This document shows, piece after piece, positions 1-7,460 of a DNA stretch of 40,749 bases. The stretch comes from MADRE2 sp964397015 (lineage in GTDB: Bacteria; Desulfobacterota; Desulfobacteria; Desulfobacterales; Desulfobacteraceae). The stretch is from the NCBI GenBank assembly GCA_964397015.1, contig CAYNHL010000018.1, forward strand, positions 1-40,749. Reading direction: 5' to 3'. Every line of letters starts with the position of its first letter. The first letter of the stretch is position 1. The notes below the pieces were generated by a model. It saw nothing but the letters and a program-made list of their open reading frames with translations, did no database searches and was not told the origin of the DNA. Both the position numbers and the translations under genes were made by a program.

Positions 1-665
1 GCACGTTTGCTGCCTTCTTCAATCGTGGGAAGGTTGCCGATTTTTTCTTCGAGCATCCTGCATGCCTCATTGGATGAGGGCACAAAAAACCGGTTCACGG
101 CGAAACCGGGTGCATCTTTTACAATTATGGCGGTCTTGCCGTGGAGTTGTGCAAATGTCCTTGCTTTATTTATTGTTTCAAGACTGGTTGTCGAATGGGG
201 AATAATTTCAAGCAGTCTGTTTTTGGCTGGATGAAAAAAATAATGAAGCCCGATGAAGCGGTCCGGACGGTCAATTTTTTCAGCAAAGGTGGAAACATAA
301 AAGCTGGATGTATTGGTCGCAAAAATGGTTTTTTCGTGGCAGATGGTATCTATTTTCCGGAATAATTCGGTTTTAACCGATTTATCCTCAAACACGGCTT
401 CAATGACAATATCCGCATCTGCCACAGCATGGTAATCGGTGGTCCCTTTGATCCGGGAAAGGATGATATCAACCTGTTCCGGGGTGAAAAGATGCCGTTT
501 GATCCCGCTTTGAAGGATCCCTTTGATGGTCTCCATGCCGTTTTCAACATATTCATCAGCGATATCGATCAATACGACATCAAACCCTTCCTGTGCCACT
601 TTCTGGGCAATACCGCTCCCCATGTGTCCGGCGCCGATGACACCGATTTTTGATATTTGAGACAT
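1..665 (-). CDS. 3-hydroxyacyl-CoA dehydrogenase, N-terminal part (runs off the window)
   Basis: Soluble NAD-dependent enzyme that oxidises 3-hydroxyacyl-CoA (for example 3-hydroxybutyryl-CoA) to the 3-ketoacyl-CoA. Only the first 221 residues are present; the gene continues past the left edge. The N-terminus shows the Rossmann dinucleotide motif IGVIGAGHMGSGIAQ, followed by DIVIEAVFED and FATNTSS, all typical of the family, and the APGFAVNR segment that opens the C-terminal domain. The ATG at 665 is preceded by a perfect AGGAGG at 670-675, four bases upstream. The gene lies 145 bp downstream of dctM, and that gap carries an operator-like sequence also found upstream of the acyl-CoA ligase, so it probably forms a separate but co-regulated unit of the same catabolic pathway. 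The exact chain length it acts on cannot be told. Confidence 0.9.
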   Translation of the reverse strand, partial: MSQISKIGVIGAGHMGSGIAQKVAQEGFDVVLIDIADEYVENGMETIKGILQSGIKRHLFTPEQVDIILSRIKGTTDYHAVADADIVIEAVFEDKSVKTELFRKIDTICHEKTIFATNTSSFYVSTFAEKIDRPDRFIGLHYFFHPAKNRLLEIIPHSTTSLETINKARTFAQLHGKTAIIVKDAPGFAVNRFFVPSSNEACRMLEEKIGNLPTIEEGSKR

Positions 666-715
666 CCTACCTCCTGATTGTGATTATTTGTCGCCTGTTA
701 TTGTGGAAATACCAA

Positions 716-749
716 ATAACATTCGTTAGATTTTTATTTCGTATGTCCG
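716..749. promoter_or_regulatory. Operator-like sequence upstream of the hydroxyacyl-CoA dehydrogenase
   Basis: A perfect inverted repeat TAACATTCGTTA (TAAC-N4-GTTA) at 717-728 is followed, after a T-rich stretch, by CGTATGT at 740-746. The same arrangement (TAAC-N4-GTTA, then CGTATGT beginning 14 bp after the last of the CG pair) occurs at 7087-7116 upstream of the acyl-CoA ligase. CGTTAG and CGTATGT are separated by exactly 10 nt in both. Shared spacing in two intergenic regions of one catabolic cluster suggests a binding site for a common regulator. TetR-type fatty-acid regulators bind sites of this general form, but which protein binds here is unknown. Confidence 0.5.
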
Positions 750-810
750 TTAGCTAAAAAAGATTCAATTGTACCTGCTTTATCATTGCTGTTCAGGTTT
801 AACTATCTGC

Positions 811-2109
811 CTACATTTTCGATGGCAGGAAAAAAACAATCTCCGGAAAAATAATAAGGATGACAATACAGAAAACCGCGGCAATGAGAAACGGCCACAC
901 TCCATTGAAAATAGTCGTCAGCGGTACCTCCGGAACGGCACCCTTGATCACGAAAACATTCAGTCCGACCGGTGGGGTGATCAATCCGACTTCCAGGACA
1001 ATTACCATGATAACACCGAACCAGAGCGGATTGAAATTCATGGCCTGAATGATGGGAAACAGTATGGGAACCATGAGAATCATAATGGCATAACAGTCCA
1101 TTACGCAGCCCAGCAGGATAAAGACCAGTATGATCATCATCAGTATAACCATTCTCGGCAGGGCCAGGCCCACAATTAAATCGGCCAGCATAAACGGTAT
1201 TCCCGTCAATGCCAGAAAGCTTGAAAAGATGTTTGCGCCGATGATAATCAGAAAAATCATGGCCGTCATGTTTCCTGTTGCCAGAAGGCTTTCGCTCAGT
1301 GTTGTGAAGGTCAGTTTTCTCCTGACAAGAGTAATGATAAATGCCCCGAAAGCGCCGATTCCTGCCGCTTCGGTCGGTGTGAATACTCCAAAATAGATGC
1401 CTCCCATGACCAGGACAAACAGCGACAGCATGGTCCAGGTGCTGTAAAGCGATTTGAATTTGGTTTTCCAGGTGGTAGGGTCTCCTTTAGGTCCCATCTC
1501 CGGTTTGATCAGGCATTGCACATAGATCGCCACTATAAAGAGCGAGGCCAGCAGCAGTCCCGGTAGAATGCCGGCCATAAAGAGCTTTCCAATGGATTCT
1601 TCCGTCAGGATACCGTAGATGATAAACCCGATACTTGGGGGGATCAGGATTCCCAGTGTACCACCTGCGGCCACACATCCTGTGGACAGGCTTAAATCAT
1701 ACCCGTACTTTTTCATTTCAGGAATGGCGACCCTTGCCATGGTGGCACCCGTGGCAAGGGATGATCCGCATACGGCTGCAAATCCGGAGCAGGCAACAAT
1801 GGTTGCCATGGCCAGACCTCCCCTGAGATGTCCCATCCAGTTATGGACGGCTTTATATATATCCTGGCTGATACCGGATGTGAATGCAAACTGGCCCATG
1901 AGAATAAAAAGCGGAATTACGCTCAATGTATAAGATGAACCTTCAGACCAGGGTACCATTCCCATTAAATTCAACGCTGCATCCGGACCAATGATAAAAC
2001 TGGTGCCGCCAAAACCGATCAGGGCCAGGGCGACACCAATATGCATTCTCAGGGCCAGGAACACAAACAATAAACAAATTCCTAAAACGCCTGTCATTTC
2101 CGGACTCAT
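811..2109 (-). CDS. dctM: TRAP transporter large permease subunit DctM
   Basis: Large membrane subunit of a tripartite ATP-independent periplasmic transporter; it carries the ion-coupled substrate pathway for an organic acid across the inner membrane. The product is 432 residues, the normal family size, and almost entirely hydrophobic with about twelve membrane segments. Family signatures such as GGTLGILIPPSIGFIIYG and FTPTEAAGIGAFGAF are visible. The chosen start is the ATG at 2109, which overlaps the dctQ stop as ATGA (2106-2109) and has GAGGA a few bases upstream; an upstream in-frame extension to 2187 would overlap dctQ deeply and is unlikely. It is the last gene of the ligase-dehydrogenase-dctPQM run. 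The transported acid is presumably the substrate of the neighbouring CoA ligase (inference). Confidence 0.95.
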   Translation of the reverse strand: MSPEMTGVLGICLLFVFLALRMHIGVALALIGFGGTSFIIGPDAALNLMGMVPWSEGSSYTLSVIPLFILMGQFAFTSGISQDIYKAVHNWMGHLRGGLAMATIVACSGFAAVCGSSLATGATMARVAIPEMKKYGYDLSLSTGCVAAGGTLGILIPPSIGFIIYGILTEESIGKLFMAGILPGLLLASLFIVAIYVQCLIKPEMGPKGDPTTWKTKFKSLYSTWTMLSLFVLVMGGIYFGVFTPTEAAGIGAFGAFIITLVRRKLTFTTLSESLLATGNMTAMIFLIIIGANIFSSFLALTGIPFMLADLIVGLALPRMVILMMIILVFILLGCVMDCYAIMILMVPILFPIIQAMNFNPLWFGVIMVIVLEVGLITPPVGLNVFVIKGAVPEVPLTTIFNGVWPFLIAAVFCIVILIIFPEIVFFLPSKM

Positions 2110-2612
2110 AAACGGTCCTCTTTTTCTGTTAATTTTACATAACTTCTGAGTATATCCCGAATAAATTCGATGCATACAATACCGCAACCGAATGCAAGAA
2201 AGAACACAAACGGATAGATCGGAATCGGCAGGTTCATTGGGCTGTCACCGGCTTCCATTGCTTCTATCGCCTTTTCAAACCCCTTCCAGGAAAAAAGAAT
2301 CATTATGAATAGACCGATGACATAATTAAACAGCATTACAGCTGTCTGCGCCTTCTTCGGAAATGTATTGACAAGAATATCAACAGTCACATGTACTTTT
2401 TGGGATTGTGCATACCCAAGGAAAGAGTAAATCATTATTGACACTAAAAATGAAGTCAATTCAAAAGCCCCCAGAATAGGCGAGTTAAAAATATATCGCC
2501 CCACTACATCAATAGCCGTCAGGCACATCATGGCAAAAAGCGCCAGGCATCCCAGTTTGGATAGCACATAACTGAAAAGACCCATTATATTGACTAAATT
2601 TCTAATATTCAT
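2106..2612 (-). CDS. dctQ: TRAP transporter small permease subunit DctQ
   Basis: Small four-helix membrane subunit of the TRAP transporter, which partners DctM and helps recruit the periplasmic binding protein. The 168-residue product has four hydrophobic segments and the typical DVVGRYIFN motif of the first helix pair and RDILR near the end. GAGGA precedes the ATG at 2612. It lies 9 nt after the dctP stop and overlaps dctM by 4 nt, so the three transporter genes are translationally coupled in the order P-Q-M. Confidence 0.92.
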   Translation of the reverse strand: MNIRNLVNIMGLFSYVLSKLGCLALFAMMCLTAIDVVGRYIFNSPILGAFELTSFLVSIMIYSFLGYAQSQKVHVTVDILVNTFPKKAQTAVMLFNYVIGLFIMILFSWKGFEKAIEAMEAGDSPMNLPIPIYPFVFFLAFGCGIVCIEFIRDILRSYVKLTEKEDRL

Positions 2613-2621
2613 GCATCCTCA

Positions 2622-3647
2622 TTATTTATCCTGTCCGGTGTATTTAAGTGCTGTTTTTAAGACCGATTTTCCCGGCAACCCCTTTGCTTCCATGTCTGCG
2701 GACCATTCCTCTCTTAAGGGAAGGGTGGAATCCACCATTTTTTTGTACTCGGCAGGCTCAAGAATGATTTCTTCAATTCCTTTTTTTAATGCCATTTCCC
2801 TGAAAGGTTTTTCCATATCATCAAAGGCCTTACCTGCTGCCATGGACATTTCCAATCCGGTGGTATCTTCGATAAGGGCTTGGATATCATCGGGAAGACT
2901 GTTCCATGACTTTTTGTTCATAACGATCATCATGGGCATGGTATACAAATTGCCGATGGTGGCATAGTTGGTTAACTCGTTCAGCTTAAAGACCCCCATA
3001 CCCTCCCATACAAGAACGGTTCCATCCAGCACTCCGAGCTGCAGGGACTGATAAGTTTCAGTGATTGGCTGTGCAACCGGAATCGCTCCCCAGATGGACA
3101 AAGCCTTGCTGATGGATGGATTGGCGGTCCTCATTTTCAACCCTTTGAAATCGTCCATGACGCGGATGGGCTTATTTACGGTATGAAAATGTCCCCCTGG
3201 GTGACCAAACAATGCCAGAACCTTTACTTTGCTGTACTCTTCGCGGTACTTGGCCTCTTCTTGAAAGGTTTTCCACATGGCTTCAGAAACCTTCTCGCCC
3301 GATGGAACCATAAAAGGCAGTGAAAACACGGTGGTCAGAGGGAACCTTCCGGGCGTATAATCCGCCAGGTGATACGACAGATCGGCAATGCCTTTTTCAG
3401 CAAGGTCAAATTGGTCCGGCGCTTTGCCAAGTGCACCGGCCGGGTATAATTTAATTTTTACTTTGCCTTCAGAGGCTTTTTCGATTTCCTCAATCCAGGG
3501 GGTGATGATTTTTCCGGTGATGACCTGCATGGCGGGAAACGGGGAAGAAAATCTTAACGAAATGGTCTTGGCAGCAACCGGGGATGTGGATAGTAAAAGC
3601 AGCAATCCTGTAAAAATTAGAACGCTTTTTTTAATGAGACACTTCAT
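2622..3647 (-). CDS. dctP: TRAP transporter substrate-binding protein DctP
   Basis: Periplasmic solute-binding protein that captures the substrate and delivers it to DctQM. The 341-residue product begins with a clear Sec signal peptide (basic KK, then a Leu-rich core, then SPVAA as the cleavage region). The mature part has TRAP-family features: LRFSSPFP, FDDFKGLKMRTANP-like segment (VMDDFKGLKMRTANP) containing the carboxylate-binding Arg, and YQSLQLGVLDGT. The start is the ATG at 3647 with GGAGG upstream; a longer in-frame reading to 3782 would overlap the acyl-CoA dehydrogenase and hide the signal peptide. A gap of 89 nt separates it from the dehydrogenase, so it may be read through from the ligase promoter or have a weak promoter of its own. 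The conserved Arg supports a carboxylic acid ligand; identity unknown. Confidence 0.93.
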   Translation of the reverse strand: MKCLIKKSVLIFTGLLLLLSTSPVAAKTISLRFSSPFPAMQVITGKIITPWIEEIEKASEGKVKIKLYPAGALGKAPDQFDLAEKGIADLSYHLADYTPGRFPLTTVFSLPFMVPSGEKVSEAMWKTFQEEAKYREEYSKVKVLALFGHPGGHFHTVNKPIRVMDDFKGLKMRTANPSISKALSIWGAIPVAQPITETYQSLQLGVLDGTVLVWEGMGVFKLNELTNYATIGNLYTMPMMIVMNKKSWNSLPDDIQALIEDTTGLEMSMAAGKAFDDMEKPFREMALKKGIEEIILEPAEYKKMVDSTLPLREEWSADMEAKGLPGKSVLKTALKYTGQDK

Positions 3648-3736
3648 GATAATACCTCCAAAATAAGTGGTTATGATTTTACCGATATTAACAGTCCATT
3701 TTAAATTAAGGATGACATCACCCCCGATCTTGGCTG

Positions 3737-5542
3737 TTATCCCCCGAAAGAGGCATCGGAAATTTCTATTGCTGCGCTGCATAAATCCATTATGGATACC
3801 ATTTTTCCCATGGTCACCGGCAGGATGCTGCTGATAAAAAATTCAGCAGATTTTATCTGGCCTGTGTAAAAGGCCATATCCTTTTTTTTGATGTTTTGTT
3901 CCAAACGGGTCGAGGCGATTTTTGCCCGCCACAGGAGCATCCAGGCCATGGTCACATCCCCGCCTGCTTCGAGAAGAGGAGCTGCCCAGGCAAAGGGAAC
4001 AAGGTGATTTGGCCCATTTGAAACCAAAACCATTGTTGAAACGGTCTTTTTGAGCTTTTCTGTGGCCAAATCAACTTTTTGGGCTATTTTTTCCAATGAT
4101 TCGATCGCTTTGGCTTCATCAATGGTTTTTTTAATTTCATTGATTAATGCCAGGAATAATTTTCCCTTTTTTATGGATATCTTCCTGCTTAGAAAATCAA
4201 TGGCCTGTATCCCGTTCGTACCTTCATAAATCGTTGTAATCCTGACATCTCTCAACAATTGCTCAACCGGAAATTCGCTGGTGTAACCATATCCGCCGAA
4301 CACCTGGATCGCAAGATTACAGACATCGACCGCCCGATCCGTAACATAACCTTTTGCCACGGGAATCAGAATGTCGATAAGGTCCTGATACCGGTCCTGA
4401 TCTGCCGGGGAACCGGCCACCTTTTTTTGATCCTCAAGATGGGCGATATAACATAGCAGGCTCCGCATGCCCTCGGTATACATTTTCATTGTCAGTAGCA
4501 TTCGACGGATATCCGGATGTCGGATGATGGGTACAAATTCCCTGTTTTTATCTGAGGGCAGGGTGCCCTGGATCCTGGATCTGGCATAGGTCAACGCCTG
4601 CATATATGCGGACGATGCACATGCAAGTCCCTGCGCACCGGTCATCAGACGGGCTTTGTTCATCATCAAAAACATGATGGAAAGGCCTTTGTTTTCCTCT
4701 CCGATCAGGGTGGCGATGCAGTTTTTTCTGCTGCCAAGAGACATTGAACAGGTTGGGCTGCCATGCAGTCCCATCTTTTCTTCTATCCCGGTGCAGATAA
4801 TGTCGTTGGGTTCCAAAAGCCTGCCGTCATCATCTGTCCTTATTTTTGGAGCAGCAAACAAAGAGATTCCCCGGCTTCCTGCAGGTGCGCCTTCAATTCT
4901 TGCCAGCACGAGATGGACAATGTTTTCCGTCATGTCGTGATCACCGCCGCTGATAAATACTTTGTCTCCAAAAAGAGAATAGGTGCCGTCACTGTTTTTT
5001 ACGGCAATGGTTTTAAGATCACCCAGATTTGATCCGGAGTCTGCTTCCGTGAGGAGCATGGTCCCCCCCCATTCACCGGAATATAACTTATTGAGATACT
5101 GTTTTTTTTGCAGTGATGAGCCGAATTTTTCGATAATGCTGCCGGCGGCATGATTTAATCCTGCGACCATCAGAAGCGCCATATTGGCGCCGATCAGGTA
5201 ATTCTGGGCCATGACGTTCAGGGTTTCAGGGATTCCCTGTCCCCCCCAGTCAGAGTTCTGGCTCGGGGCGAACCACTGGCCCTTTTCCAGAAGTTTCCAT
5301 GCCGATTTGAAAACAGCCGGCACGGATACAGTCCCGTTTTCATATCGGCACCCTTCCCGGTCACCGGTTTTGTTGGTGGGCAATATTTCCTTGACGGCAA
5401 GATTTTTAGCTTCAGTCAAAATCATGTCAATTACGGTTTTGTTAAACTCTGTATAGATCCCGTGCCGGGATAATTGGCTTAACTCAAACTGTTCATGAAG
5501 GATAAAATCAATATCTCTTCTATCCGCAATCAACTGTGCCAT
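3737..5542 (-). CDS. Acyl-CoA dehydrogenase, large DmdC/AidB-like type
   Basis: FAD-dependent dehydrogenase expected to introduce a 2,3 double bond into an acyl-CoA and pass electrons to electron-transfer flavoprotein. At 601 residues it is about 200 longer than short-chain acyl-CoA dehydrogenases, because of an N-terminal extension and an extra C-terminal helical domain (about 460-601), as in the 3-methylmercaptopropionyl-CoA dehydrogenase (DmdC) group. Seen in the sequence: TEADSGSNLG at 165-174 (FAD contact), EKMGLHGSPTCSM near 255-267, FGGYGYTSEFPVEQLLRD at about 415-432, and the catalytic Glu440 in IYEGTNGIQ. The ATG at 5542 lies inside the end of the ligase gene (23-nt overlap) with AGGTG upstream, so the two are coupled. 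The substrate is unknown; the DmdC resemblance is to the subfamily and does not prove sulfur-compound use. Confidence 0.92.
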   Translation of the reverse strand: MAQLIADRRDIDFILHEQFELSQLSRHGIYTEFNKTVIDMILTEAKNLAVKEILPTNKTGDREGCRYENGTVSVPAVFKSAWKLLEKGQWFAPSQNSDWGGQGIPETLNVMAQNYLIGANMALLMVAGLNHAAGSIIEKFGSSLQKKQYLNKLYSGEWGGTMLLTEADSGSNLGDLKTIAVKNSDGTYSLFGDKVFISGGDHDMTENIVHLVLARIEGAPAGSRGISLFAAPKIRTDDDGRLLEPNDIICTGIEEKMGLHGSPTCSMSLGSRKNCIATLIGEENKGLSIMFLMMNKARLMTGAQGLACASSAYMQALTYARSRIQGTLPSDKNREFVPIIRHPDIRRMLLTMKMYTEGMRSLLCYIAHLEDQKKVAGSPADQDRYQDLIDILIPVAKGYVTDRAVDVCNLAIQVFGGYGYTSEFPVEQLLRDVRITTIYEGTNGIQAIDFLSRKISIKKGKLFLALINEIKKTIDEAKAIESLEKIAQKVDLATEKLKKTVSTMVLVSNGPNHLVPFAWAAPLLEAGGDVTMAWMLLWRAKIASTRLEQNIKKKDMAFYTGQIKSAEFFISSILPVTMGKMVSIMDLCSAAIEISDASFGG

Positions 5543-7019
5543 CTAACACCTGTTCCTTGAGTTTTCTTTTGAGTAGTTTTCCTGAACTGCTTTTTGGAAG
5601 TTTTAAGACGGCTATAAATTCTTTGGGAACCTTGAAAGCGGACAGATGGATCTTGCAGTATTTTTTCAAGGCAACAGGGTCGATTTCATTTCCGTGCCGG
5701 GGGATGATAAATGCAACCACCTTTTCACCATATTCTTTATCGGGCAGCCCTATAACGGCGCACTCCTCAATTTCATGCCTTTCATAGAGGACTTCTTCCA
5801 CTTCTCTAGGGGAAACATTTTCCCCCCCGGTAATGACCAGTTCTTTGATCCGGTCCACGATGTATAGATAGGAACAATCATCGATAATGCCGACATCTCC
5901 AGAACGGAACCACCTTCCCCAGAATGCCCTTTGTGTTTCTTCCGGGCGGTTGAGATAACCTTTCATAATATTGGGACCTGAAATACAGATTTCACCTTTC
6001 TGGTTTTTTCCAAGCACCTTTCCTTTTTTATCCCGGATCTGTATTTCAATACCATTGACCGGTGTCCCGACTGAGCCGACCTCATGTCTGTAATAATGAT
6101 TATATGTGACCATGGAAGCACTTTCGGTCATCCCGTATGCTTCAAAAATATCCAGTCCGGTGCGTGTTTTCCATTCCCGGACCAGTTCTCTGGCCATGCT
6201 CGCTGCTGCTGAAAAACAGTACCTCACAGGCCCGAGTCTTTCTTTGAGATTTTCAAGAGACAGCAGACGGGTATAAACCGTGGGAACGGAGTAAAGTTTT
6301 GTTACATTCAGTTCGGTAATGGCCTTTAAAAACAATTCCAGATTGAAAGCCGCCTGGATGACCAGTCCACCTGCGCTCAGTATGGTTGAATTCATGATGT
6401 GAATCTGGGCAAAGACATGATTTAAAGGAAGGAAGCAAAGCGCCCTATCGTTTTCGTTAGACCGCTCATTGCGGGCGACATTAAAGGCGGACGACATAAT
6501 ATTCCAGTGCGTCAGCATCACTCCCTTGGGCATGCCGGTTGTCCCCCCGGTGTAAAGGATTGCGGCGGTATCGCCCGGTTCCCGGCTCACTGTGCTGAAT
6601 TTTGAGCGGCCATCCGCTACCAGTTTGGAGTAGGGCCGGTCACCCGCATCCGCAATGATGCAGCTGATATGGGATTTTTCGCCGATATCGGACAATCTGG
6701 CGTTATCCGTAAAAATGATTCCGGGTCTGCAGTCATCCAGGACAGGGAGCAATTCATTTTTTGTCATTGAATACGGCAATGTCACCGCCACGGCACCGGT
6801 TTTCAACACGCCGAAATAAAAGGCGATCCAGGCACATGAGTTCGGTACACATATGGCAACGTGATCTCCGGGTTTTACCCCGATATCAACCAGTGCCGAA
6901 GCAATGAGATCAGCCTCTGTATTCAGTTCGCTGTAAGTCAGCTGACGATTTTCATCAATCAACGCGGGATGGTGAGGGAAATGAAGTGCTGCTTGTTCAA
7001 GATTATCGGCAATATTCAT
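5520..7019 (-). CDS. AMP-forming acyl-CoA synthetase / ligase
   Basis: Cytoplasmic enzyme that activates a carboxylic acid with ATP and CoA, giving acyl-CoA, AMP and pyrophosphate. About 499 residues, normal for the ANL superfamily. Visible core motifs: the phosphate loop YTGGTTGMPKG, EAYGMTES (adenine pocket), WFRSGDVG, DRIKELVITGGENVSPREVE (hinge region), and the C-terminal catalytic Lys in SSSGKLLKRKL. I place the start at the ATG at 7019, which matches the usual beginning of the fold; an in-frame TTG at 7043 would add eight residues. It is the first gene of the run ligase, dehydrogenase, dctPQM and is preceded by the operator-like sequence at 7086-7119. Substrate class (aliphatic, aryl or arylpropanoid acid) is not decidable from motifs alone. 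Confidence 0.93.
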   Translation of the reverse strand: MNIADNLEQAALHFPHHPALIDENRQLTYSELNTEADLIASALVDIGVKPGDHVAICVPNSCAWIAFYFGVLKTGAVAVTLPYSMTKNELLPVLDDCRPGIIFTDNARLSDIGEKSHISCIIADAGDRPYSKLVADGRSKFSTVSREPGDTAAILYTGGTTGMPKGVMLTHWNIMSSAFNVARNERSNENDRALCFLPLNHVFAQIHIMNSTILSAGGLVIQAAFNLELFLKAITELNVTKLYSVPTVYTRLLSLENLKERLGPVRYCFSAAASMARELVREWKTRTGLDIFEAYGMTESASMVTYNHYYRHEVGSVGTPVNGIEIQIRDKKGKVLGKNQKGEICISGPNIMKGYLNRPEETQRAFWGRWFRSGDVGIIDDCSYLYIVDRIKELVITGGENVSPREVEEVLYERHEIEECAVIGLPDKEYGEKVVAFIIPRHGNEIDPVALKKYCKIHLSAFKVPKEFIAVLKLPKSSSGKLLKRKLKEQVLDGTVDCG

Positions 7020-7085
7020 TTTTGCACTCTTTTGTATGCCCAAAAACCGTGGGACCCTTTTCGGGCGGTTATCGTCATATTTATT

Positions 7086-7119
7086 TTAACAAGCGTTAGT
7101 TTTTTTTACCGTATGTTAA
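7086..7119. promoter_or_regulatory. Operator-like sequence upstream of the acyl-CoA ligase
   Basis: Inverted repeat TAACAAGCGTTA (TAAC-N4-GTTA) at 7087-7098, then CGTATGTTAA at 7110-7119. TTAACAAGCG (7086-7095) and CGTATGTTAA (7110-7119) also form a wider imperfect palindrome. The site lies 67-100 bp upstream of the ligase ATG, in the only sizeable gap of the minus-strand catabolic run, and matches the site at 716-749 in both sequence and spacing. It is therefore likely the control point of the ligase-dctM operon. Confidence 0.5.
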
Positions 7120-7190
7120 ATAAATGATTAGCATGGGGTAAAAGCAGATGTCAATCATTATTTTCCCTGCTGAAAAAAAATTGTTTTTAT

Positions 7191-7460
7191 TCATATACCA
7201 TTGGCCACCTCAAATGCGTCCCATATGGCATACATTATATTTGCCACCCGCCGGGCATCGCCCAACAGGTAAACTGCCGGGACATCAAACCGGATTTCTT
7301 CATACAGGGATTTATTTGAATCATACCCCACGGCCAGGACCACCGAGTCACAGGGAATGGTCTGTTCCCCATTTTCAGTGTCACAGATCACCTTCCCGTC
7401 TGAAAAGCGTTTTACCATGGCTGAGGTCACCACATCGATATGGTTGAAAGGGATCAACTA
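7191..7460 (-). pseudogene. C-terminal segment of the enoate-reductase-like enzyme, after an in-frame TAG
   Basis: These 88 codons continue the reading frame of the gene at 7458-9185 directly after its TAG codon (7460-7458), with no frameshift. The segment completes the FAD/NAD-binding C-terminal domain: it contains VVLAVGYDSN and the classic flavin motif VYLLGDARR near the end, which the upstream part lacks. Read through the TAG, the whole product would be 664 residues, the normal size of clostridial 2-enoate reductases and FadH-type enzymes. The conservation of this downstream part argues that the stop is recent, an assembly or sequencing error, or is decoded. An in-frame TTG at 7457 has no good ribosome site, so separate translation is unlikely. 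Confidence 0.7.

Noticed and set aside
739..810. Terminator after dctM
   Set aside because: Only a weak 5-bp stem with a 16-nt loop before a T run; not convincing.
769..1179. 136-codon plus-strand reading frame
   Set aside because: Antisense shadow of dctM: highly polar, repetitive composition and no ribosome site.
3648..3782. In-frame N-terminal extension of dctP
   Set aside because: It would bury the signal peptide and overlap the acyl-CoA dehydrogenase gene; GGAGG marks the ATG at 3647.
7458..7460. Genome-wide pyrrolysine use of TAG
   Set aside because: TAG ends several clearly complete genes in this window (ligase at 5520, dctM at 811, motB at 35887), so TAG is a normal stop; only local read-through remains possible.
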